Shown: piece after piece, positions 1 through 8,036 of the stretch
How positions within the stretch are numbered: position 1 is the first letter of the stretch
Layout of the letters: every line of letters begins with the position of its first letter
DNA from: Chlorogloeopsis sp038404745
GTDB taxonomy: Bacteria; Cyanobacteriota; Cyanobacteriia; Cyanobacteriales; Nostocaceae
DNA length: 64,000 nt
Reading direction: 5' to 3'
Assembly: GCF_038404745.2 (NCBI RefSeq)
Contig: NZ_JAYKTT020000053.1
Span: forward strand, 107,782 to 171,781
The notes under the pieces: model-generated
Told to the model about the DNA's origin: nothing
Database searches by the model: none
The model's input: the letters and a program-made list of their open reading frames with translations, nothing else
Position numbers and translations under genes: made by a program

Positions 1-127
1 TTAATGTGGTTTCTACATGACTTTCTAAGATTTCACCAGACTTATTAGCTCGTGCGCCTTGAGTTCTAATCATCTGAATTCCTTTAGCTGCCATCCGCAC
101 TTCTTCTAGGATTTCACGGAAGTAGCA
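1..127 (-). CDS. Partial unknown ORF running off the left edge; possibly the N-terminus of a PD-(D/E)XK-type nuclease
   Basis: An open minus-strand frame runs from just after a stop at 128-130 to the window edge. Possible starts are GTG at 100 or ATG at 94. The translation contains MAAKGIQMIRTQGARANKSG followed by EILESHVETTL. The helical 'KSG-x-x-LE-x-x-VE' pattern loosely resembles the start of some PD-(D/E)XK nucleases, but no catalytic residues lie inside the window, so this is a guess. The gene body would be to the left of base 1. It could equally be a short decayed remnant. Confidence 0.25.
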
Positions 128-389
128 CTAAAGAGTCAGTTACTTAATATGAATTTTCAATTGGGAATCAGTAAGAAGGCAGAGGGCAGACGGCAGAAAG
201 CAAAAAACTTTTTTTCTATTGTGGTATAACAACTTCATAATTAAATGTGCAACTGCTTACCTGAGGAAAAGTGAAATTTAGGTGAGTGATTATAACCGTT
301 AAACTGGTACATTTATATTATCTTTGAATACATTTGTATTAGCAAAAGCTATCAAAAGTGAAATTAATGATAGGGTGATGGCAATAAAA

Positions 390-1598
390 TTAACTAAAAC
401 GTGAATTAATCTGAACTTTAGTAGTAGTGTTGCGGATTTCCCATGCCAGTTCTAAAATTTGAGTCCAGCGTTTTTGTACTTGTTTGGGAGTACATTTGAG
501 AACTTTGGCGATCGCTTGTTCGTTGAGTTTGGCAATTTTCAGTTCTAAGATTTGTCTTTGGGTGACAGAAAGTTGATTCCAAAAATGTTTCCACTGCTCT
601 GAAGAAAGTCCCAACTTTTGTTCTAAACTGATACCCAACCACTGATGAACTAACTGCCATTGGTGGGTACGAGCAAACTTTTCTATATGGTACTTAAAAC
701 GCTGTTGCAGATAATCGCGTTGGCGGTTAGTTAAACCGAGAATTTGGTCAATTTCTAGTGGAGAAAGGTCTTGGAGCTTTAATACCAAATAGTCTACACA
801 GTCATGTTGACCTTGAGATTCTAAATATTTTACCAATTCAGAAATCACGCGATCGCGCTCACTATCTTCAGTGAGATCGAAAGTTTGTGGGGCAATCATT
901 TGCGATCGCAATTGTTGTACAGCCGAGTGACGCAGATACGATTCAGCTTCTTCAGTTTTGGCAGATTCTATAGCCATTTCAAAATCAACACTGATTTCTT
1001 GAGGCTGGCGACGGGCAAAAGTTTGAGCACGCAATATTATCAATTGCTGATTTGCTCCACTATGTAAATTAATGCGACGCTTGGCATACTGTTCGGTGAA
1101 CGCTATGTATTCAGCTAGTTGTAGTTGAGTGCGTGGGGTATAGTCTTCAGGCAATTCATTTTCCCGCCGAAAAGCCTTAATAGCTTCGATATAGAATGCT
1201 TGCAGAAAATCTTCAACTAGGCTGTAACGAACGCTAAATCCAGCCTCAGAACCAAAAATGGAAATGTGGCGATAAACCATAGCACCTAGACAGCTATGTA
1301 ATTCCACACGCCCTTGTTTAGAACCGAGTTGATAATAACGCAGGCATTTTTGCCAACGATAGCGTGCTAAAGTAACTTGCCAAGAATAGATTTGTCCGGA
1401 GATTTGAATGCGGTGGCTTTTTTCGCAAATGCGTTCTACTTCTGTAGCTATACGCTTTGCTACAGCTTTTACGCAGCTGGGCGCTGCTTTTACTTGTGTT
1501 TGTATTTCTTTACACAATAATTCACTGAAAGTATCTGTATCGGTGAAGGAGGATTTGGCACTATTTAAGTGATGATCAAAGGCAGTAGTGAGTTTCAT
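390..1598 (-). CDS. HetZ-like regulator (heterocyst differentiation protein family)
   Basis: The 402-residue product resembles HetZ, a DNA-binding protein needed early in heterocyst differentiation in Anabaena. Family-like stretches are ITLARYRWQ-type text near the N-terminus (here VTLARYRWQKCLRYYQLGSK), the run RRENELPEDY, LQLAEYIAFTEQYAKRRI, and a C-terminal helix-turn-helix-like end (AIAKVLKCTPKQVQKRW). The open frame extends upstream to a TTG at 1679. I prefer the ATG at 1598 because it gives the usual HetZ length of about 400 residues; no clear Shine-Dalgarno site marks either start. Heterocystous cyanobacteria carry more than one HetZ-like protein, so this may be a paralogue rather than HetZ itself. 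The patU genes often linked to hetZ are not adjacent here. Confidence 0.7.
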   Translation of the reverse strand: MKLTTAFDHHLNSAKSSFTDTDTFSELLCKEIQTQVKAAPSCVKAVAKRIATEVERICEKSHRIQISGQIYSWQVTLARYRWQKCLRYYQLGSKQGRVELHSCLGAMVYRHISIFGSEAGFSVRYSLVEDFLQAFYIEAIKAFRRENELPEDYTPRTQLQLAEYIAFTEQYAKRRINLHSGANQQLIILRAQTFARRQPQEISVDFEMAIESAKTEEAESYLRHSAVQQLRSQMIAPQTFDLTEDSERDRVISELVKYLESQGQHDCVDYLVLKLQDLSPLEIDQILGLTNRQRDYLQQRFKYHIEKFARTHQWQLVHQWLGISLEQKLGLSSEQWKHFWNQLSVTQRQILELKIAKLNEQAIAKVLKCTPKQVQKRWTQILELAWEIRNTTTKVQINSRFS

Positions 1599-1786
1599 GT
1601 CTATTATGGCAGTGGTTTTTGCACCTAAGCATTCACAGGAACAGATGCAAGCGTAAATCTCTCGATCTGCATTGCTCAAGAGCGATCGCTGTTTCTGCTG
1701 ATATTTAAGAATGTAAGAAATTTCCTCTAGTTCCAGGAAAAGCTATGTGTCGGTTTTTCTAGAAGCATCCTGGCAAGGGATAACCC

Positions 1787-1915
1787 ATGGATACTCGCTC
1801 TCATTCCCAAGTAGTCACAACCCTTGTCCTAGCAACATTTAACTACATCTTTGTCATCATTGCTTCTTGGCTTGCAAGTATGACGATTGTCAAACTGGAG
1901 TGCTTTTCTGTTTAA
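1787..1915 (+). CDS. Possible 42-residue single-pass membrane peptide
   Basis: The ATG at 1787 follows an AAGGGA Shine-Dalgarno-like site about 7 bases upstream. The frame encodes 42 residues: a short polar N-terminus (MDTRSHSQ), one strongly hydrophobic segment of about 28 residues with aromatic residues (ATFNYIFVIIASWLASM within it), and a short tail ending KLECFSV. It lies divergent from the HetZ-like gene. I do not recognise it as a known small photosystem or cytochrome b6f subunit. Its compact transmembrane design and good ribosome site make it a plausible real small protein, but there is no homology support. Confidence 0.4.
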   Translation: MDTRSHSQVVTTLVLATFNYIFVIIASWLASMTIVKLECFSV

Positions 1916-1953
1916 TTTCCGAAATTAGATGGCTAACTTGTGGAGTTATAATC

Positions 1954-2613
1954 TTATACCCAAATAGCCGCTTTTTCCCAACCTAAACCCTGCCTGAGGA
2001 TATTTGGTTCATCTCTTGTTAAGTCTAAAATCGTAGACACTTCATAGCTTGGTTCCTCGCCAGTGTCTACAATCACATCAACCAACTTGTCTAAGCGATC
2101 AAACAACTCCACCCGCGACACCACAGCTTCTGTTTCCATGCCTACAATTCCATTACCCGTCTCATCTGGTGGCAAATGGGCAGAAGTCGAAATAATCGGA
2201 TTTTCTAACGCTGCTAACAAAGCTAAACATACACTGTGATCTGGCACTCTAATTCCAGTAGTTTTTCGCTTCGGATTTTGCACTAGACGTGGCACGAGCT
2301 TAGTCGCAGGTAGTAAAAAGGTATATGGGCCTGGAATTAAATGCTTCATAATCCGATAGGCACTATCGCTAACAACCGCATAAGTCGCCACATTAGAAAG
2401 GGAGGAGCACAAAAACGTTAGTGGTTTATCATTAGCTAGTTGCTTGATGTTACGTACTCTTTCTACTGCCGACTTCGCATTTAGATCGCAGCCGATCGCA
2501 TAAACTGTATCAGTAGGATAGAGCATGAGTGCGCCATCACAGAGTGCCGCCTTAATTTCTTCTATTCGGCGAGTTTGGGGATTATCAGGATGAACTGAGA
2601 TAATTTTTGCCAT
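1954..2613 (-). CDS. YciO/TsaC/Sua5-family protein (threonylcarbamoyl-AMP synthase-like)
   Basis: The 219-residue product has the YrdC-domain nucleotide and RNA binding features: YPTDTVYAIGCD near residues 32-43, a KPLTFLCSS segment, GPYTFLLPA, GIRVPDH, and PIISTSAHLP. TsaC/Sua5 makes threonylcarbamoyl-AMP for the tRNA t6A modification. The length, without a C-terminal Sua5 domain, and the general pattern fit the YciO branch, whose role in t6A synthesis is uncertain. ATG start at 2613. It stands alone on the minus strand, divergent from larC. Family assignment is firm; the exact activity is not. Confidence 0.85.
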   Translation of the reverse strand: MAKIISVHPDNPQTRRIEEIKAALCDGALMLYPTDTVYAIGCDLNAKSAVERVRNIKQLANDKPLTFLCSSLSNVATYAVVSDSAYRIMKHLIPGPYTFLLPATKLVPRLVQNPKRKTTGIRVPDHSVCLALLAALENPIISTSAHLPPDETGNGIVGMETEAVVSRVELFDRLDKLVDVIVDTGEEPSYEVSTILDLTRDEPNILRQGLGWEKAAIWV

Positions 2614-2760
2614 AACTTTGGTGTGGATAGTGGTTAGTGGAGAAGAGGGAACGGGTAATGGAAAAGAAAATAATGATTACTAATTATCAACTACTGTATG
2701 GGTGGGTTTAGAAGATAAATTATCGGTTTTCACCGTTCACATAATCAACAAAACCTGCTC

Positions 2761-2788
2761 CTACCTACTAACTACTACCTACTAACTA
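2761..2788. repeat. 14-bp tandem direct repeat in the larC leader
   Basis: The unit CTACCTACTAACTA occurs twice head to tail (2761-2774 and 2775-2788), followed by a partial copy, ending about 20 bases before the larC start. Such heptad-like short tandem repeats are common between genes in Nostoc relatives. A promoter role is not evident. Confidence 0.7.
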
Positions 2789-2808
2789 CTAAAACTATTT
2801 TATTGTGT

Positions 2809-4170
2809 ATGAGTAAGCTTGCTTATCTTCAATGTCCAACAGGTATTTCCGGTGATATGTGCCTGGGAACATTGGTAAGTCTGGGTGTTCCTTTGGAATT
2901 TTTAATAGAAAAGCTCAATGGTTTAGGAATTGCGCATGAATATAAGTTATGGGCAGAACTTGTCTTGCATAATGGACAACAGGCAACAAAAGTTCATGTA
3001 GATTTATTAAATAATAGCGATCGCCAACACAGTCATCAGCACCATCATCCTCACCACCGTCACTTGGGCGAAATTGAAGAGATGATTCTCAAAGCTGGGT
3101 TGCCAGAAAGAGCACAGACTTGGAGTTTGGCTGTTTTTCGGCAATTAGCAATTGCAGAGGGAGCAGTGCATGGTATTGCTCCAGAAAAAGTTCACTTTCA
3201 TGAGGTAGGTGCAGTTGATGCAATTGTAGACATTGTTGGTACTTGCTTAGGGTTAGATTGGTTAGGCATTGACACTAATGAACAAGGATTGCCCTCACTT
3301 TATTGCTCCGCATTCCCGACTGGTGGAGGAACGGTGCGTGCAGCCCACGGACAGATGCCTGTACCAGTGCCAGCAGTGTTGAAGTTGTGGGAAATGCGTG
3401 GCTGTCCAGTTTATAGTAACGGTATAGAACGGGAACTAGTCACACCTACAGGAGCAGCGATCGCCACTACTTTAGCTCAAAACTTTGGTTCGCCACCCCC
3501 CATGATGATCAAAAAAGTCGGACTGGGAGCAGGTTCTTTGAATTTACCAATTCCTAATATATTACGTCTGTGGTTGGGCGAAGCAGTTAGGCATGAACAC
3601 GTAACAGGGAACAGGAAACGGGGAATAGAGAGCAGGGTTAGGGGAAACGATCAAATAGATACATTACCTCTAAGCCCAACAGATAGATCACACACTACCA
3701 ACATCAATCCAACATTAGAAACTATCTCGGTACTAGAAACCCAAATAGATGATTTAAGTCCCCAAGCGATCGGTTATGTATTTGAAGCATTATTTACAGC
3801 TGGGGCGGTGGATGTTTTTACTCAATCTATAGGCATGAAAAAATCTCGTCCAGGGATTTTGCTAACTGTAATTTGTCATCCAGAAAATTTATCTAATTGT
3901 GAAGCCGTTTTATTCCGTGAAACTACTACTTTAGGAATCAGGCGCTTAACTCAACAACGGGCAATTCTAGAGCGAGAAATTCAATTAGTAGAAACAGAAT
4001 ATGGTGTGGTGCGTGTCAAAGTAGCATGGACACAACAAGCAGAACAAAGAATTTTAAATAATATACAACCAGAATACGAAGATTGTGCAGAATTAGCAAG
4101 AAAACATCAGATTTCTTGGCGTGAAATTCAGAGGATAGCGCTACAGAATTGGTATTTACAAAAGAGTTAA
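2809..4170 (+). CDS. larC: LarC, nickel pincer cofactor biosynthesis protein
   Basis: LarC is the CTP-dependent cyclometallase that inserts nickel into the pincer cofactor used by lactate racemase LarA and relatives. The 453-residue product shows the N-terminal SGDMCLG motif, a His-rich stretch near residues 73-86 (HSHQHHHPHHRH) likely to bind metal, FHEVGAVDAIVDIVG, VTPTGAAI, and the C-terminal LETQIDDLSPQAIGYV and GMKKSRPG segments. The open frame reaches a TTG at 2803; I chose the ATG at 2809. In Lactobacillus plantarum larC is split by a programmed frameshift, whereas here it is one frame. Residues about 262-285 are encoded by a G/A-rich stretch (3602-3640) like the intergenic repeats of this genome, lying in the linker between the two domains. 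larA, larB and larE are not in the window. Confidence 0.92.
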   Translation: MSKLAYLQCPTGISGDMCLGTLVSLGVPLEFLIEKLNGLGIAHEYKLWAELVLHNGQQATKVHVDLLNNSDRQHSHQHHHPHHRHLGEIEEMILKAGLPERAQTWSLAVFRQLAIAEGAVHGIAPEKVHFHEVGAVDAIVDIVGTCLGLDWLGIDTNEQGLPSLYCSAFPTGGGTVRAAHGQMPVPVPAVLKLWEMRGCPVYSNGIERELVTPTGAAIATTLAQNFGSPPPMMIKKVGLGAGSLNLPIPNILRLWLGEAVRHEHVTGNRKRGIESRVRGNDQIDTLPLSPTDRSHTTNINPTLETISVLETQIDDLSPQAIGYVFEALFTAGAVDVFTQSIGMKKSRPGILLTVICHPENLSNCEAVLFRETTTLGIRRLTQQRAILEREIQLVETEYGVVRVKVAWTQQAEQRILNNIQPEYEDCAELARKHQISWREIQRIALQNWYLQKS

Positions 4171-4301
4171 GTAGATTTTATGAGCTACGTAGATCAGCAA
4201 GCATGAAAAAGCTTTTTCCCCCTACACTTACACCTTCTTTCAAGTCAGAAGAGCTGAATTACATTAAAGTTATTAGAGTTGATTTATAAAGTCAATCTTG
4301 A

Positions 4302-4418
4302 GTAGGGTGTGTTACGGCTTTAGCCAACGCACCACACATATTGTTGGCGGTGCGTTCAGCGCTCGACAGAAAATTTTCATAACAAATCACATTAAAATAT
4401 GCGCTTAACACACCCTAC
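4302..4418. repeat. 117-bp element with perfect 13-bp terminal inverted repeats (MITE-like)
   Basis: GTAGGGTGTGTTA at 4302-4314 is the exact reverse complement of TAACACACCCTAC at 4406-4418. The interior carries the words 'acgcaccac' and 'gtgcgttcagcgc' seen in related cyanobacterial intergenic repeats. The element is non-coding and fills the gap between larC and the methyltransferase gene. Shorter relatives lie at 48587-48617 and about 54919-54987. Confidence 0.75.
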
Positions 4419-4450
4419 AGTAATTTTATAATTGTCTGTCCTGAAAACTT

Positions 4451-5065
4451 ATGACTCTAGACTTTTTTCGTAACAAAAAACAACTATTTGACCGCTGGGC
4501 AGCAAGCTACGACTGGCTATTTCCTTCAGTATTTTATCAAGCTATCCACAAGCGGCTGCTGGAATATATTAATTTACCACCTCAGGCAAATGTACTCGAT
4601 TTGGGCTGCGGTACTGGACGCCTGCTCAATCGGTTAGCAGATCGCTTCCCAGACTTGCACGGTACAGGATTAGATCTATCCACCCAGATGTTGCGGGTTG
4701 CACGACGCAGTAACCGCCACCATCCGCGTTTAATTTACATTGAAGGCAAAGCCGAATCTCTTCCCTTTGCTGATGGGCAGTTTGATGCTGTTTTCAATAC
4801 TATAAGTTTCTTGCATTACCCCGAACCAAAACAGGTTTTTGCTGAAGTGGCGCGGGTACTCAAAGAAGATGGAAGCTTCTACTTAGTTGACTTCAGCTAC
4901 TCAAGTCAAGCAGAACCTTTTTCTAGGCTAATGACTACTAGTGGCATTAGATTCTACAACAAAAACAACCGCGAGCTTTTAGGTTCTGCTTGCGGGCTTA
5001 AATGTGTGACTCACCATTATTTACTTGGCCCTGTTTTACTTACAATTTTTACTAAACCCATCTGA
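4451..5065 (+). CDS. Class I SAM-dependent methyltransferase, UbiE/Methyltransf_11 type
   Basis: The 204-residue protein is a compact Rossmann-fold methyltransferase. Motif I is VLDLGCGTGRLL near residue 49, an acidic residue after it contacts SAM (GTGLDLSTQML), a second motif is SLPFADGQFDAVF, and then VLKEDGSFYLVDF. The length matches stand-alone family members. The substrate cannot be deduced: no ubiquinone or menaquinone pathway genes are near and the gene is isolated. ATG start at 4451, the first in frame. Confidence 0.85.
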   Translation: MTLDFFRNKKQLFDRWAASYDWLFPSVFYQAIHKRLLEYINLPPQANVLDLGCGTGRLLNRLADRFPDLHGTGLDLSTQMLRVARRSNRHHPRLIYIEGKAESLPFADGQFDAVFNTISFLHYPEPKQVFAEVARVLKEDGSFYLVDFSYSSQAEPFSRLMTTSGIRFYNKNNRELLGSACGLKCVTHHYLLGPVLLTIFTKPI

Positions 5066-5069
5066 TAAA

Positions 5070-5148
5070 GGTAACAGGTGACAGTTTTTACTATTCCCTA
5101 TTCCCTGTTTCCTGTTCCCTATCTCCTATCCCCTATTCTCTATGCTGC
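5070..5148. repeat. C/T-rich repeat tract of the 'ccctgtttcctgttccct' family
   Basis: A pyrimidine-rich stretch made of short variants of CCCTATTCCCTGTTTCCTG separates the methyltransferase and acetyltransferase genes and just enters the 3' end of the latter. Reverse-complement or related tracts occur near 6040-6075, 11003-11042, 13757-13785, 32290-32312, 46385-46500, 52600-52650, 56795-56880 and 60495-60560, and inside larC (3602-3640) and the gene at 11894. No protein or structural RNA signal is seen. Confidence 0.6.
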
Positions 5149-5600
5149 ATAAACACCACAGGAACAATACCCACCTTTCTTCCTAATTCAGATATTCTGA
5201 ACTTACGTTGAAGCGATCGCGGTAAATCTCCCCAAGAAACAGGTACAAAGCCAAATTGACTGTAAAACTTTGCTAATCTTTTGCCCAGACATTCTAAATA
5301 CAGTGGTTGAGTGGCAGAGTTAATCAGATGATGCGTCAGATAACTGCCCAAACCACGTCTCTGCCAAGCTGGTGCTACAACCAAACTACCAAGTTCTTGA
5401 GCATCAGTAAAGTTACGTAGCTGTCCACACGCTACTACTTTTCCCTCACATTCAATCACCCAAAATTGTTGCCAACGTATTTGCGTAGGATCTAATTTTG
5501 CTGACAGCACTAACTTGCGAATTAACCAAATATCAGCAGAGGTTGCTTTGCGGAGAATACAAGCATTTGGAAGGGATAAGTTGTTGTTATGTTTAATCAT
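5133..5600 (-). CDS. GNAT-family N-acetyltransferase
   Basis: The product carries the acetyl-CoA binding signature QRRGLGSYL preceded by the beta strand ELGSLVVAPAW, then LYLECLGKRLAKFYSQFGFVPV, which is the typical C-terminal half of a GNAT domain. The open frame begins at a TTG at 5678. ATG codons at 5618 and 5600 are better starts; the one at 5600 gives 155 residues, normal for the family. The substrate is unknown. Some cyanobacterial proteins of this type are annotated as amino-acid acetyltransferases, but nothing here proves that. Confidence 0.8.
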   Translation of the reverse strand: MIKHNNNLSLPNACILRKATSADIWLIRKLVLSAKLDPTQIRWQQFWVIECEGKVVACGQLRNFTDAQELGSLVVAPAWQRRGLGSYLTHHLINSATQPLYLECLGKRLAKFYSQFGFVPVSWGDLPRSLQRKFRISELGRKVGIVPVVFMQHRE

Positions 5601-5722
5601 CGTGCTGATAAACCTCATGAGCAATGACTGTGTTTGAGAGGCTTTCTTTTGATTGCTTCTAGAAACAAATAGCTGCAAATATTATTCGAGCAATACTACA
5701 AGCAATCAATGAACAACTACAC

Positions 5723-5959
5723 TCATCCCCAAAAAGCCTCGTCTGCACTCATTGGTAATTTTTCAAGCGATCGCCCTCTGTTCTCCTCATTCGTTAGAGT
5801 ATCAGACTTTTGCAGATTGCAGACTTCAACTTTGACTTTAACACCAACTTTTTGGTTAACCAGAACGCGAACTTTTACCCTAACAACACCTTTAACTACA
5901 ACCTTGACCTTGACATCAACTGTGTCTTTCGTCTTGACTAAAACTTTAACCTTGACCAC
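5723..5959 (-). CDS. Possible small protein made largely of alternating Val-Lys repeats
   Basis: The frame starts at GTG (5959) with a strong AAAGGAG ribosome site about 6 bases upstream. It encodes 78 residues. The first 47 alternate valine with lysine or another charged residue (for example MVKVKVLVKTKDTVDVKVKV), and the rest is ordinary polar sequence ending SADEAFWG. The DNA is a degenerate 6-bp repeat of GTCAAG/GTTAAA type. Such a pattern would form a one-sided beta strand. The opposite strand has an open frame at 5709-6107 reading through Thr-Leu repeats, which I take to be the shadow. I recognise no family; it may be only a tandem repeat that happens to be open. Confidence 0.35.
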   Translation of the reverse strand: MVKVKVLVKTKDTVDVKVKVVVKGVVRVKVRVLVNQKVGVKVKVEVCNLQKSDTLTNEENRGRSLEKLPMSADEAFWG

Positions 5960-6290
5960 ATTTTTCTCCTTTCGGAGATTAGATCATCTCTATAACGCTG
6001 ACATAAATTCACAGGATGAACAGTGGTCTAGCATACAATCAAGGGGACAGGGGACAGGAAACAGGGAACAGAAATTTTTCATAAATGATTTAGGATTGCT
6101 ATATTAATTAACCATGCCATAGCTTAATAAATCTTTATCTAAAATTCTAACAATGTCATCCTTTTGTACAAAGCATTTTCAGAAATTTTGTAAGTATTGA
6201 TACTTTTTAGTGGAAAGCTTTTTGATATTTATAAAGACTGATTATAAAAATAATCACCCAAAAACTACTTAGTAATCGGGTAAATACAAA

Positions 6291-6400
6291 TAGCTTCTAG
6301 GGTTCCGGTTTAGCACTCCAAAGTTAAACGACTGGTCCAAGAGAGGCACCCAGTTTCACAAAAACTGGCTACACGGCGGGAAAAAAGCCCGGGAGGTACA
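6291..6400 (+). promoter_or_regulatory. Guanidine-I riboswitch (ykkC class)
   Basis: The leader of gdmH holds the conserved blocks of the ykkC aptamer in the right order: CTAGGGTTCCG (6297-6307), GACTGGTCCAAGAGAG (from 6330), a variable hairpin (CCAGTTTCACAAAAACTGG), ACACGGCGGGA (6371-6381) and GCCCGGGAG (6387-6395). This class binds free guanidine and usually switches on export or degradation genes. Its position directly ahead of a guanidine hydrolase gene fits. The 3' part of the aptamer shares the GCCCGGG word with the downstream terminator region, offering a simple switch. Confidence 0.93.
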
Positions 6401-6412
6401 TAGCAGAATCTT

Positions 6413-6445
6413 AAACTGTTATGACTTGCCCGGGCTACAGTTTTT
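6413..6445 (+). terminator. Riboswitch expression platform: intrinsic terminator before gdmH
   Basis: AAACTGT (6413-6419) pairs with ACAGTTT (6437-6443), and a run of five Ts (6441-6445) overlaps and ends the stem. The loop contains GCCCGGGC (6428-6435), a self-complementary word that can also pair with GCCCGGG at 6387-6393 in the aptamer. Inference: guanidine binding holds the aptamer copy and alters pairing here, allowing read-through into gdmH. Confidence 0.7.
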
Positions 6446-6479
6446 GCCTTGTAAATTTTGAAAATTCTTTTTCCCGAAT

Positions 6480-7670
6480 ATGACTGAGCAATCTTCTAAT
6501 AACTCCAATTCTCATTTCCGGCCACCTTCACAAGCAAGTCGGGCATTGGAAAAAGAAGCAAATTTACCGCTTACAGGCTGGCAGCAGGAAGTTTCTAAAG
6601 GATTAGAATTTGGATTAGAAGCAGCAGAAAGTATACGCGATCGCTCAATTCCAACTTTTTCTCGTGGTGAACTTCCCCACTTTGCCGGAATTAATACTTT
6701 TTTAAAAGCACCTTATTTAGAAGATGTGCGCAAAGTTGGTGAATACGACGTTGCAATTGTCGGCGTACCCCACGATTCTGGCACAACTTATCGACCGGGG
6801 ACGCGTTTTGGCCCTCAAGGCATCCGCCGCATTTCGGCATTATATACTCCTTATAACTTTGAATTGGGCGTGGATTTGCGCGAGCAGATTACTCTGTGTG
6901 ATGTCGGTGATATTTTCACTATTCCCGCCAATAATGAAAAATCCTTCGATCAGATTTCCAAAGGCATTGCCCACATTTTTAGTTCCGGTGCATTCCCCAT
7001 CATTTTGGGAGGCGATCACTCGATTGGTTTTCCTACAGTTCGGGGAGTTTGTCGTCATTTAGGCGATAAAAAAGTAGGAATTATTCACTTTGATCGCCAC
7101 GTTGATACCCAGGAAACAGACTTGGATGAAAGAATGCATACTTGTCCCTGGTTCCATGCCACAAATATCAAAAATGCTCCGGCGAAAAACCTAGTGCAAT
7201 TGGGAATTGGTGGCTGGCAAGTACCGCGACAAGGCGTCAAAGTTTGTCGAGAAAGAGCCACAAATATCTTAACAGTCACAGATATCACAGAAATGGGGCT
7301 AGATGCAGCCGTCAATTTTGCTTTAGAAAGAGCATTAGACGGTACAGACTGCGTTTACATCAGTTTCGATATTGACTGCATTGATGCTGGCTTCGTTCCT
7401 GGCACGGGTTGGCCGGAACCTGGTGGGTTATTACCGCGTGAAGCGCTGTATTTATTGGGTAAAATTGTCCAAAATGCGCCTGTGTGCGGACTGGAAGTTG
7501 TAGAAGTGTCGCCGCCCTACGATATTAGCGATATGACATCATTAATGGCGACGCGAGTGATTTGTGATACTATGGCACATTTAGTTGTATCCGGACAGTT
7601 ACCGCGTCAAGAAAAACCTGCATATATTCACCCAGAAGCCCAACCGCAATTAGTTGAAGAATGGAGGTGA
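6480..7670 (+). CDS. gdmH: Ni2+-dependent guanidine hydrolase GdmH (ureohydrolase family)
   Basis: GdmH, characterised as Sll1077 of Synechocystis, hydrolyses guanidine to urea and ammonia. The 396-residue product has the long N-terminal extension of that subgroup and the ureohydrolase metal motifs: ILGGDHSIGFPT near residue 176, HFDRHVDTQ near 202 (where arginases have DAHxD), and SFDIDCIDAGFVPGTGWPEP near 294. The DRHVDTQ variant and the neighbouring ghaA and ghaB genes separate it from agmatinase, the older annotation. ATG start at 6480. The gene follows the guanidine riboswitch and its stop lies 3 bases before ghaA. The products would feed urea and ammonia into nitrogen metabolism. Confidence 0.93.
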   Translation: MTEQSSNNSNSHFRPPSQASRALEKEANLPLTGWQQEVSKGLEFGLEAAESIRDRSIPTFSRGELPHFAGINTFLKAPYLEDVRKVGEYDVAIVGVPHDSGTTYRPGTRFGPQGIRRISALYTPYNFELGVDLREQITLCDVGDIFTIPANNEKSFDQISKGIAHIFSSGAFPIILGGDHSIGFPTVRGVCRHLGDKKVGIIHFDRHVDTQETDLDERMHTCPWFHATNIKNAPAKNLVQLGIGGWQVPRQGVKVCRERATNILTVTDITEMGLDAAVNFALERALDGTDCVYISFDIDCIDAGFVPGTGWPEPGGLLPREALYLLGKIVQNAPVCGLEVVEVSPPYDISDMTSLMATRVICDTMAHLVVSGQLPRQEKPAYIHPEAQPQLVEEWR

Positions 7671-7673
7671 ATT

Positions 7674-8036
7674 GTGCACGAAACAGACATGACAAAAGCG
7701 CTAATTTTAACAGTAAAAGATTGGTGGGAATCTCAACCAAAACAGCCTCACATTTCCCATATTCATTTAATTGTTGGCAAGTTTACTTGTGTTGAACCTG
7801 CTAGTTTGCAATTTGCTTTTGAAGTCCAAACGCGCAACACCTTTTTAGAAGGTGTAAAACTAGTAATTCAAGAAACTCCACTAATTGCCTTTTGTCATCG
7901 TTGCCAACAAGAATATTCACCTCAAATCGGTTTGCAATACGCCTGTCCTGATTGTCATTCTCCAATGGATGATATTCGCTCAGGTAGAGAATTGAAAATT
8001 GACAAAATTGAGTACGATTATGCATCAAACATTTGA
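7674..8036 (+). CDS. ghaA: GhaA, HypA-like nickel chaperone for GdmH
   Basis: HypA-type proteins deliver nickel; GhaA does so for guanidine hydrolase. The 120-residue product begins with MHE, whose His2 is the nickel ligand of the HypA family, and carries two zinc-binding CxxC pairs (CHRCQQE and CPDCHSP). The start is GTG at 7674 rather than the ATG at 7689: a strong GGAGGTGA site inside the end of gdmH lies 4 bases before it, and the start keeps His2. The 3' end overlaps ghaB by 17 bases, implying coupled translation. Confidence 0.9.
   Translation: MHETDMTKALILTVKDWWESQPKQPHISHIHLIVGKFTCVEPASLQFAFEVQTRNTFLEGVKLVIQETPLIAFCHRCQQEYSPQIGLQYACPDCHSPMDDIRSGRELKIDKIEYDYASNI

Noticed and set aside
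5709..6107. 132-codon plus-strand frame of Thr-Leu repeats
   Set aside because: It mirrors the V-K repeat frame, lacks a ribosome site, and its second half reads through the G/A-rich repeat.
6480..7670. Agmatinase or arginase as the function of this ureohydrolase
   Set aside because: The DRHVDTQ motif, N-terminal extension, adjacent ghaA/ghaB and guanidine riboswitch all point to guanidine hydrolase.
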